From Streptosporangium sp. NBC_01756 (GTDB lineage Bacteria; Actinomycetota; Actinomycetes; Streptosporangiales; Streptosporangiaceae), in assembly GCF_035917975.1 (NCBI RefSeq), contig NZ_CP109130.1, forward strand, positions 6,634,001 through 6,698,000: a stretch of 64,000 nucleotides of DNA. Direction: 5' to 3'. Below are positions 57,725 to 64,000 of this stretch, piece after piece; the stretch's first letter is position 1; every line of letters begins with the position of its first letter. The notes under the pieces are model-generated. The model saw only the letters and a list, made by a program, of their open reading frames with translations. It was not told where the DNA came from and ran no database searches. Made by a program: the position numbers and the translations under genes.

Positions 57725-58747
57725 TCAGCAGGACCCGACCGGATACGCCGTCAGGCGGCGGCCGAGCAGGGCCAGCAGGCCGATCATGACAAGTCCGAGG
57801 ACGGCCAGCCCGATGCGGTCGGCGAGGGTCTCGGCGTTGGCGATCAGCCCGAACACGGTGTGGGCCGTCAGAGCACCGCAGGCCAGGGCGAGGCTGTGCC
57901 GGTCGGTCCATCCGCCACCTGTCGTCCAGCGGCGTACCAGCCACCCGGCGACCACCGCGAGGGCCGCCGCGGCCAGCATCGGCACCGCCACCCAGCCGCC
58001 CCGGGTGAAGGCGGGCTGGACGGCCCCGCCGAACGGGTACAGCAGGGCGAGATACCCGAAGGCGGCCAGGCCGCAGGAGACGCCCACGGTCCACGGGCGA
58101 GGCGGGAGCCCCCGCGGCGCGGACGGCTCGACGGGGGCCGACGACAGCCGGGGGCCCACACCCAGCGCCACGGCCGCGAGCAGGGCGACGGCCGCCAGGC
58201 AACCCGCCACGATCGGGGCCGGCGCCTGGTAACCGGGGTCCATGAAAGCCGCCACGCTCCACCGCAGCAGGACTCCGCCCAGCACGAACGCCGCGGCGGC
58301 GACCACGAGACCGGTCCTGCCCAGGTAGGGGCGGCGGCGCAGGCCGGGGAAGAGCAGGTCGGCCAGCAGGATCGGCAGCGCCACGCTGAACACCGCGTGG
58401 TAAAGGATGTTGAGCTCGGTGTAGGCGCTGTTCAGGCCGAGAATCCTGGGGGCCCAGTCCGCCACGCCGTACAGGGTGGGACTGCTGAGCGACTGCAGCA
58501 CCAGGCCCTCCTCGACGATGCCGTAGGCGGCCCCGAGGAGGAGGATCGCGGGCCAGCCGGCGCCGCTCCGCCGTACCAGCTCGCGGACCAGTACGGTGCC
58601 CCCGCCGTAGATCGGCACCCACAGGAGCAGCAACCAGGCCTGGCTGAGCGGCGGGTTGCCCAGCGTGAACTCGGCGACGATCGGGGTGATGAGCGCGAGC
58701 AGCAGCGCGGCCCACCGGCCGGGCGCCCTGGAATCAGTTGTGGTCAT
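57725..58747 (-). CDS. Multi-pass membrane protein, function unknown
   Basis: 340 residues with about nine predicted membrane helices (LLLALITPIVAEFTLGN, AWLLLLWVPIYGGGTVLVRE, LLLGAAYGIVEEGLVLQSLS and others). VREL then GIVEEGL recall the CPBP fold's paired glutamates, but the arginine (ExxxR) and later histidine motifs are not evident, so no protease activity is claimed. Ends close to the GGGGGTC array. Divergent from the histidine kinase gene. Confidence 0.75.
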   Translation of the reverse strand: MTTTDSRAPGRWAALLLALITPIVAEFTLGNPPLSQAWLLLLWVPIYGGGTVLVRELVRRSGAGWPAILLLGAAYGIVEEGLVLQSLSSPTLYGVADWAPRILGLNSAYTELNILYHAVFSVALPILLADLLFPGLRRRPYLGRTGLVVAAAAFVLGGVLLRWSVAAFMDPGYQAPAPIVAGCLAAVALLAAVALGVGPRLSSAPVEPSAPRGLPPRPWTVGVSCGLAAFGYLALLYPFGGAVQPAFTRGGWVAVPMLAAAALAVVAGWLVRRWTTGGGWTDRHSLALACGALTAHTVFGLIANAETLADRIGLAVLGLVMIGLLALLGRRLTAYPVGSC

Positions 58748-58873
58748 GCGATCAGGGTGACCCGCGGCCGGGGCCCGTCGCCGCTGCCGGAAGGCCGCAC
58801 CGTGGCAACCCAGGTCGACTCCGATCGGCGACTTTGGTTGCTGCCGGACCGCCCGGGAGGCGGGCTACGATCT

Positions 58874-60109
58874 GTGGCTGTGTTCCTGGCCAACGTGGAG
58901 GAGGTACGGCCCGGCCGGATACGGTCCCGGCGGGACCGGACGGTCGCCGCCGGCGGCTCCGTGCTCGCGCTCGCCGGGGCGGCCGCGGTGGTCTGGGGTG
59001 ATCTGGCCGGTTCGCCGGTGCCCCACTGGTATCTGGTCGCCGACGTGGTGGGTGGCGCGTCGGCCTGCGCGGCGCTGTGGTTCTGCCGCAGGTGGCCGGT
59101 CGCCGCGGGGCTGGCCGTCGTCGCGCTGTCGGTGCCCGCGGCGGCCGCATCGGTGGCGGCCGGGATCGCCACGCTGATCGCGGCCCTGTATCGGCGGCCG
59201 CCTGCGGCGATCGCGGTGGGGGCGGCGGGCGTGGCGGCGACGCTGGTCCGGTTCGCCTGGCGGCCGCCCGGCCTGGCGCCCTACCCGGTCTGGGCGCTGG
59301 TCGGTGTGCTGATCGGCGGGGCGCTGACCGGCTGGGGCATGCTGGCGCGCACCCGGCGGGAGCTGATGCTGTCGCTGGCGGAACGTGCCCGCAGGGCCGA
59401 GGCCGACCAGCGGCTCCGCGCCGAGCAGGCCCGCCGCGCCGAACGCGTCGGCATCGCACGCGAGATGCACGACGTGCTCGCGCACCGGCTGTCGCTGCTG
59501 GCGCTGCATGCCGGGGCACTGGAGTTCAACGCGCAGGCGAAGCCCGGTGAGGTCGCCGAGGCCGCAGGAGTGATCCGGTCGAGTGCGCACCTGGCGCTTC
59601 AGGATCTGCGGGCGGTCATCTCGGTGCTCCGTGAGGCTCCGGCGTCGGAGGACTACGCGGTGCCGAGTGGCGACCGCGCGGGCCCCGCCGACCTCGCGTC
59701 TCTCGTCGAGGAGTCCCGGCGGGCCGGGACCCGGGTCGAGCTGCTCGACCACGGAGTACGGCTCTCCGACCTGCCGGACGCCACCGGCCGCGCCGCCTTC
59801 CGCATCGTCCAGGAGGGACTCACCAACGCGCGCAAGCACGCCCCCGGCAGGCCGGTCACCGTGGTCCTCTCGGGTACGGCGGGCGCCGGGCTGACGATCG
59901 AGATACGCAATCCGCTGTCCGGCGGAGCCGTCACGCCGGACAGGCCGGGGCCCCCGCGCCCGCCCGGTGCCGACATCGAGCTGACCGGAGCGGGTGCGGG
60001 ACTGGCCGGGCTGACCGAGCGGGCCTCGCTGGCCGGCGGGCGGCTGGAGCACGGGCACACCGCGGACGACGAGTTCCGGCTGACGGCGTGGTTACCATGG
60101 CCGACGTGA
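58874..60109 (+). CDS. Two-component sensor histidine kinase (HisKA_3, NarL-partner type)
   Basis: 411 residues if the GTG at 58874 is used; GTGs at 58803, 58880 and 58895 are alternatives and no ribosome site decides. About five membrane helices fill residues 25-160. A coiled linker (LAERARRAEADQRLRAEQAR) leads to the dimerisation box RVGIAREMHDVLAHRLSLLA, with the phosphoacceptor histidine at about 199, then a GHKL domain (FRIVQEGLTNARKHAPGRP, GAGLAGLTERASLAGG). Signal unknown. Coupled to the response regulator gene by overlap. Confidence 0.9.
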   Translation: MAVFLANVEEVRPGRIRSRRDRTVAAGGSVLALAGAAAVVWGDLAGSPVPHWYLVADVVGGASACAALWFCRRWPVAAGLAVVALSVPAAAASVAAGIATLIAALYRRPPAAIAVGAAGVAATLVRFAWRPPGLAPYPVWALVGVLIGGALTGWGMLARTRRELMLSLAERARRAEADQRLRAEQARRAERVGIAREMHDVLAHRLSLLALHAGALEFNAQAKPGEVAEAAGVIRSSAHLALQDLRAVISVLREAPASEDYAVPSGDRAGPADLASLVEESRRAGTRVELLDHGVRLSDLPDATGRAAFRIVQEGLTNARKHAPGRPVTVVLSGTAGAGLTIEIRNPLSGGAVTPDRPGPPRPPGADIELTGAGAGLAGLTERASLAGGRLEHGHTADDEFRLTAWLPWPT

Positions 60110-60774
60110 ACGGGCCACGCCCACCGATCAGGGTGCTGATCGTCGACGACGACGCGCTCGTCCGCGCCGGTCTGACGCTGATGCTCGGAGGCGCGGCCGA
60201 CCTCCAGGTGGTGGCCGGGGTGGCCGACGGCGGCGAGGTCCAGGCCGCGGTCGACGCCCACGCCCCCGACGTGGTGCTGATGGACATCCGGATGTCCGGC
60301 CTGGACGGCATCGAGGCCACCCGGCGCCTGCGCCGCCGCCCGAACCCGCCCGAGGTGATCATCCTCACCACCTTCGACGCCGACGACCATGTCTTCCGCG
60401 CCCTACGGGAGGGCGCGAGCGGCTTCCTGCTCAAGGACACCCCGCCGGAGGGGATCGTGGACGCCGTCCGCCGGGTCGTCGGTGGCGAGCCCGCCCTGTC
60501 GCCCAGCGTCACCCGGCGGCTGATCGCCCACCTGGTGCCGGAGGAGGAGAGCCGCCGCCGCGCCGACGCCCGGCGGGTGCTCGCCCGGCTCAGCGCGCGG
60601 GAGCGCGAGGTGGCCCTGGCGGTCGGCCAGGGTAAGCCCAACGCGCTCATCGCCGCGGAGTTGCACATGAGCGTGGGCACGGTCAAGGGCTACATCTCCC
60701 GCATCCTCACGAAGGCGTCCCTGGACAACCGCGTCCAGCTCGCCCTCGTCGTCCACGAAGCCGAGGCCCCGTAG
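60097..60774 (+). CDS. LuxR/NarL-type response regulator
   Basis: 225 residues from ATG 60097; a GTG at 60106 forming GTGA with the kinase stop is an equally attractive start. Receiver domain with VLIVDDDALVRAGL, phosphoacceptor Asp63 in VVLMDIRMSG, TTFDADDHV and the lysine in FLLKDTPPE. C-terminal helix-turn-helix is LSAREREVALAVGQGKPNAL with IAAELHMSVGTVKGYISRIL. Cognate partner of the preceding kinase. No dedicated target is adjacent; the alkaline phosphatase gene is downstream. Confidence 0.93.
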   Translation: MADVNGPRPPIRVLIVDDDALVRAGLTLMLGGAADLQVVAGVADGGEVQAAVDAHAPDVVLMDIRMSGLDGIEATRRLRRRPNPPEVIILTTFDADDHVFRALREGASGFLLKDTPPEGIVDAVRRVVGGEPALSPSVTRRLIAHLVPEEESRRRADARRVLARLSAREREVALAVGQGKPNALIAAELHMSVGTVKGYISRILTKASLDNRVQLALVVHEAEAP

Positions 60775-61030
60775 GTCGCCCACGGGTCCGCGGGAGCGGG
60801 TCGCCCGCGGGTCCGCGGAAGGGTGCTCCCGGTTCGGCCCGCCGAACCCGGTGTCACCGATCCTGCATCGCGAAGGAAGGTGCGCTTGGAGGAGTAGGTG
60901 CGCTCCTACGTCAGCCCGTGCTGTCGTTTTCCTGCTAGACGTACCGTGTTCTCCTCTGTGTACCTTTTCCGGCGTACCGTCCCAGTCGCACCTTCACCGC
61001 ACTATCTACGTACGCTCGGAGCGTCATTCC
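60775..61030. other. Intergenic region upstream of alkaline phosphatase
   Basis: 256 bases. The stretch 60900-61030 is less G/C-rich, with pyrimidine-rich runs (TGTCGTTTTCCTGC, TTCTCCTCTGTGTACCTTTT), and probably carries the phosphatase promoter. A convincing PhoP box of two GTTCACC-type repeats was not found. No gene. Confidence 0.5.
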
Positions 61031-62311
61031 ATGGGTTTTTCCTCCAGGCAGGGCCGGCTGCTGGCCGTCACCGCGGCCGGCCTGACCATCACCGCCGTGA
61101 CCGCAGCGGCCGGTCCCGCCGCCTTCGCCGCAGCCGTCACCACCAACGGCCACGGTGGCCACGCCAAAAGTGTGATCTTCATCAACGGTGACGGCATGTC
61201 CGCCGCTCACCGCGAGGCCGCACGGCTGTCTCTGGCCGGCCTGGACGGGCAACTGAACATGGACAAGCTGCCCGTCTCCGGACAGCTGAGCACCAGTCCC
61301 CACGACCCCAAGGCGGCGGTGACCGATTCCGCCGCGGCAGCCACCGCGTGGGCGACCGGTGTGAAGACCTACAACGGCGCCATCGGTGTCGATGTGAAGG
61401 GCCGCCCGCTGCCCGTCCTCGGCCAGCAGGCCAAGGCCGCGGGCAAGTCCACCGGCCTGGTCACGACGTCCCAGGTCACCGACGCCAGTCCCGCCGCGTT
61501 CTTCTCCCACACCACCGACCGCGCCAAGCAGGACGACATCGCCCGCCAGTACATCACGGAAACCAAGCCGGATGTCATCCTCGGCGGCGGGGAGGACTGG
61601 TGGCTGCCGGCCGGCACGGCCGGTGCGTACCCGGACAAGCCCGCCGAAGACGCCAGCGAGGAAAGCAAGGGCACCAAGGGCAACCTCATCAAGAAGGCCC
61701 AGGCCGCTGGGTATCAGTACGTCTCGGACAGCAAGGGCCTGTCACGCGCCCGGAACGGCAAGTTGCTGGGCCTGTTCAGCAACGAGGAGATGTTCCAGCA
61801 GCAGTCCGAGGGTGAGGGCGACGTCTACTCCCCGGCCGTGGATCTGGCCACCATGACCAGCAAGGCGCTGGACACGCTGAGCACGAACAAGAAGGGCTTC
61901 TTCCTCATGGTGGAGGAGGAGGCCATCGACGAGTTCGCCCATCACAACAACGGCACCCGCGTGCTTCAGGCCATGGCCTCGCTGGAGAAGGCCGTCAAGG
62001 TCGCGCGCGGCTACGTCGCCTCGCACCCGGACACGCTGCTGGTCATCACCGGTGACCATGACTGCGGTGGTCTGACGGTGAAAGACGCCGTGACCACGGA
62101 CGAGTCGGGCACCGAGCCGTCGACCGAGGACGGCCCCTTCCCCGTCAAGGGCAGCAACCTCAAGTTCGTCATGGACTGGAGCACCACGGAGCACACCGGC
62201 GTTGATGTGCCTGTGACGGCTGAGGGGCCCCTGGCCGACCGGTTCACCGGCAAGCACCCGAACACTCACGTCCACGACGTGCTCGCGCAGATCTTGAACT
62301 CCAAGCACTGA
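61031..62311 (+). CDS. Alkaline phosphatase, PhoA-type
   Basis: 426 residues with a signal peptide of about 34 residues (basic RQGR, hydrophobic core, AFAAA), so exported. Metal and catalytic motifs are FINGDGMS (Asp54), the nucleophile Ser100 in VTDSAAAATAWATG, MVEEEAIDEFAHHNNGTR, ITGDHDCGG and the C-terminal histidine in EHTGVDVPV. Hydrolyses phosphate monoesters outside the cell. ATG 61031 lies directly after CATTCC without a good ribosome site, so translation may begin from a leaderless or weak-site transcript. Confidence 0.93.
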   Translation: MGFSSRQGRLLAVTAAGLTITAVTAAAGPAAFAAAVTTNGHGGHAKSVIFINGDGMSAAHREAARLSLAGLDGQLNMDKLPVSGQLSTSPHDPKAAVTDSAAAATAWATGVKTYNGAIGVDVKGRPLPVLGQQAKAAGKSTGLVTTSQVTDASPAAFFSHTTDRAKQDDIARQYITETKPDVILGGGEDWWLPAGTAGAYPDKPAEDASEESKGTKGNLIKKAQAAGYQYVSDSKGLSRARNGKLLGLFSNEEMFQQQSEGEGDVYSPAVDLATMTSKALDTLSTNKKGFFLMVEEEAIDEFAHHNNGTRVLQAMASLEKAVKVARGYVASHPDTLLVITGDHDCGGLTVKDAVTTDESGTEPSTEDGPFPVKGSNLKFVMDWSTTEHTGVDVPVTAEGPLADRFTGKHPNTHVHDVLAQILNSKH

Positions 62312-62377
62312 TCCGCTGACCCCCGCATCGGGGTGTCGGCAACGAAGCTGTCAGTGCGCCACGAGGTGCACTGACCC

Positions 62378-62428
62378 GGCCTCTCCGTCCGCGCAGTCGG
62401 GTTCCCACCTGAGCGTGACGGAGAGGCC
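62378..62428. terminator. Inverted repeat downstream of phosphatase gene
   Basis: Perfect 12-bp arms GGCCTCTCCGTC (62378-62389) and GACGGAGAGGCC (62417-62428) with a 27-base loop; TTCCTCGTC follows. A second dyad, TCAGTGC and GCACTGA (62351-62357, 62368-62374), lies just before. Probable transcription end of the phosphatase gene. Confidence 0.6.
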
Positions 62429-62481
62429 TTCCTCGTCGCTCACTCCGGGATGGGGATCTGGGACGGTCCTCTGAGTGCCCA

Positions 62482-62581
62482 GCAGCTTCTCCAGCCGCTG
62501 GGATCGGCAGCCGGGACGACGTGGATGCCGTACTGGAGTTCTGGCGACTGGCCGCCGAAGGCACCGAGTCTGCCCGATCAG
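62482..62581 (+). pseudogene. N-terminal remnant of a GNAT acetyltransferase
   Basis: The plus frame reads PAAGIGSRDDVDAVLEFWRL then AAEGTESARSADPV, matching the N-terminal strand and helix of GNAT acetyltransferases (D.DAVL.FWR.AAEGT). Similarity stops after about 30 residues, and the frame then runs antisense through the HMG-CoA lyase gene. No start codon with a ribosome site. Short, but the pattern is specific. Confidence 0.5.
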
Positions 62582-62599
62582 CTGACCCGGTAGCTCCCA

Positions 62600-63490
62600 T
62601 TAGCGGCCGGTCACGGGCCAGTCGCCCGCGCGGCCGAGCTGGGCGGGCACCCGGCCGCCCAGCCCGGTCTCGACGAGGGCCGCGGCGGCGAGCACGCCGG
62701 TCAGGTCGGCGCCGGTCGTCACGCCCGAGCGGTGCAGCAGGTAGAGCAGGTCCTCGGTGGCGATGTTGCCGGTCGCGGCGGGTGCGAAGGGGCAGCCGCC
62801 GATGCCGCCGGCGCTGGCGTCCAGGGACGCGGCACCCGCTTCCAGAGCGGCGAGGGCGTTGGCGTAGCCGGTGTTGCGGGTGTTGTGGAAGTGGAACCGC
62901 AACGGGAGCGCCGAGACCTCCCGGACCGCCTCCACCAGGCGGCGCACGTCGGCCGGGACGCCCACACCGATGGTGTCGGCCAGCGCCACCTCCTGCGCGC
63001 CGGGGCAGCGCCGTACCAGCTCGGCGACCCACGCGGGGTCGACCTCGCCTTCGAACGGGCAGCCGAAGCTCGCCGCCACGGTCAGCGTCACTCCGAGGCC
63101 GGCCTCGCGTGCACGCTCGGCGATCGCGCCGAAGCCGCGGACCGCGTCGCCGACCGACATGCCCTGGTTGCGCTGGGAGAAGGTCTCGGTGGCGACCACG
63201 ACGACGTTCACCTCGTCCACGCCGGCTTTCAGCGCCCGGTCCAGGCCACGCCCGTTGAGCACCAGCCCGGCATAGCGGACCCCGGTGACGCGGGGCACCC
63301 GGGCCATGACCTCCTCGGCGTCGGCCATCTGCGGCACCCGGCCCGGATGCGCGAAGCTGACCGCCTCGATCCGTCTCAGACCCGCGGCCACCAGCGCCTC
63401 GACGTAGGCGACCTTCACGGCGGCGGGCACGGTCACCGGCTCGTTCTGCAGGCCGTCACGCGGACCGACCTCGACCACCTCGACGTTCAT
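62600..63490 (-). CDS. Hydroxymethylglutaryl-CoA lyase
   Basis: 296 residues. HMGL-like TIM barrel: VEVGPRDGLQNE (catalytic arginine and metal aspartate), the FASFGCPFEGEVDP-type strand seen as VAASFGCPFEGEV, metal histidines in RFHFHNTRNTG, and the signature GGIGGCPFAPAATGNIATED with the active-site cysteine. Cleaves HMG-CoA to acetoacetate and acetyl-CoA, the last step of leucine breakdown. Acetoacetate could then be activated by the ScoAB transferase encoded 14 kb away. Divergent from a GntR-family regulator. Confidence 0.93.
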   Translation of the reverse strand: MNVEVVEVGPRDGLQNEPVTVPAAVKVAYVEALVAAGLRRIEAVSFAHPGRVPQMADAEEVMARVPRVTGVRYAGLVLNGRGLDRALKAGVDEVNVVVVATETFSQRNQGMSVGDAVRGFGAIAERAREAGLGVTLTVAASFGCPFEGEVDPAWVAELVRRCPGAQEVALADTIGVGVPADVRRLVEAVREVSALPLRFHFHNTRNTGYANALAALEAGAASLDASAGGIGGCPFAPAATGNIATEDLLYLLHRSGVTTGADLTGVLAAAALVETGLGGRVPAQLGRAGDWPVTGR

Positions 63491-63492
63491 GA

Positions 63493-63504
63493 ATTGTATG
63501 CAAC
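63493..63504. promoter_or_regulatory. GntR-type operator-like site
   Basis: ATTGTATGCAAC differs at two positions from the ATTGTATACAAT dyad typical of FCD-type GntR regulators. It lies in the 75-base gap between the divergent HMG-CoA lyase and gntR starts, immediately upstream of the lyase ATG. Confidence 0.45.
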
Positions 63505-63565
63505 CCCTTGTGATAGGACAGGCATATACCCATCATGGTGACATCCGTCCCGGAGGAATGTACAC

Positions 63566-64000
63566 ATGCCAGTGATCGACGATGTCCGCAGCCTGATCCT
63601 CGGAGGGCGCTACGCCCCTGGTGACCGGCTCGGTGAGGTCGAGCTGGCCGAGGCGCTCAGCGTCAGCCGGACCCCGGTCCGCGAGGCGCTGCGGCGCCTG
63701 CAGGCCGAGGGACTCGTCGAGATCACGGCCAACAAGGGCGCCCGCGTCATGGAGTACCCCCGGGGCGACCTGGAGACGATCTTCGAGCTGCGGGCCAGGA
63801 TCGAGGGGCTCGCCGCCCGCCAGGCGGCCACCATCGCGACCGCCGAGCACGCCGAAGCCCTCCACGAGGTCGCCCTCGCGATAAGGGAGCACGCCGAGCG
63901 GGGTGACTCCGACGCGGTCTACCGGCTCAACGCCGAGTTCCACCAGTCCCTGGTGGGGATCGGCGGCAGCGCCGTACTCGCCCAGTCCATCAGCTCGCTG
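63566..64000 (+). CDS. GntR family regulator, FCD type (3' partial)
   Basis: 145 residues visible; the gene runs out of the window. ATG 63566 is nine bases after GGAGGA. The winged helix is in YAPGDRLGEVELAEALSVSR with TPVREALRRLQAEGLVEI. The start of the FCD ligand domain is FELRARIEGLAARQAA and LNAEFHQSLVGIGGSAVLAQ. Regulators of this type respond to acids or amino-acid catabolites. Its most likely targets are the divergent lyase gene and genes to the right. Confidence 0.9.
   Translation, partial: MPVIDDVRSLILGGRYAPGDRLGEVELAEALSVSRTPVREALRRLQAEGLVEITANKGARVMEYPRGDLETIFELRARIEGLAARQAATIATAEHAEALHEVALAIREHAERGDSDAVYRLNAEFHQSLVGIGGSAVLAQSISSL

Noticed and set aside
57725-58747. CPBP protease
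   Set aside because: Paired glutamates occur in a membrane helix, but the ExxxR and later histidine motifs are not recognisable.
60948-60969. Pho box upstream of the alkaline phosphatase gene
   Set aside because: GTTCTCCTCTG followed by TGTACCTTTTC has the right 11-base spacing but matches the GTTCACC consensus too poorly.

Overview
The window is very GC-rich with long GC-ending ORFs, GTG starts and ATGA/GTGA gene overlaps. It also has typical actinobacterial families: SigE-type sigma factor, CU044_5270 protein, DUF397, F420/DDN-type nitroreductase, CpnT-like WXG100_2 domain and DUF6493-like protein. This suggests a filamentous actinomycete chromosome, most likely Streptosporangiales (Streptosporangium/Nonomuraea-like). 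The taxonomic placement is inference. No rRNA, tRNA, prophage, intact insertion sequence or CRISPR array was seen.

Layout. (1) 1-14649: one long plus-strand catabolic operon. It encodes a two-subunit HcnB/HcnC (opine-oxidase-like) flavin dehydrogenase, an amidohydrolase, HyuA/HyuB ATP-dependent hydantoinase/oxoprolinase subunits, a complete Dpp/Opp-type ABC importer, an allophanate-hydrolase C-domain homologue and a D-hydantoinase. The set reads as uptake, ring opening and oxidation of a cyclic amide or ureide. (2) 14650-24147: small accessory units, namely a MerR-controlled hydrolase with a truncated MFS remnant, a VapBC toxin-antitoxin pair, a prolyl oligopeptidase, a CPBP protease, a TetR/DHA2 efflux pair with three phased operators, and a NADAR protein. 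DUF3626 and ABC-ATPase debris lie between them. (3) 24148-33046: a regulatory and defence-like zone with an RsbW-like ATPase, a TPR regulator, a broken DUF5753/DUF397 pair, an HNH nuclease divergent from a MazG-like pyrophosphohydrolase, an SDR remnant and two large uncharacterised proteins. (4) 33480-41833: two ECF sigma modules flanking a DUF6493-like/immunity-like gene pair and a MarR/DDN divergent pair. (5) 42478-48707: a complete branched-chain amino-acid (Liv) ABC operon converging on a 3-oxoacid CoA-transferase pair across a strong hairpin. (6) 49149-52548: a WXG100_2-linker-DUF1023 protein that looks like a type VII-type effector, with a small downstream gene that is an immunity candidate. 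(7) 52691-57419: PucR regulator, DadA-like oxidoreductase and AidB-like acyl-CoA dehydrogenase. (8) 57420-64000: a 28-G homopolymer with a G-quadruplex-type array, a membrane protein, a two-component system, a PhoA-type alkaline phosphatase, a GNAT remnant, HMG-CoA lyase and a divergent, incomplete GntR regulator.

The Liv importer, CoA-transferase, acyl-CoA dehydrogenase, DadA-like oxidase and HMG-CoA lyase give the right half an amino-acid/leucine catabolism theme, while the left operon is dedicated to cyclic amides. The best candidates for undescribed biology are the WXG100_2-DUF1023 protein with its neighbour, the DUF6493-like plus DUF600/Imm10-like pair, the HNH/MazG-like pair, the repeat-containing 440-residue protein and the G28 tract. 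Family assignments come from reading translated sequence by eye; no database search was run.
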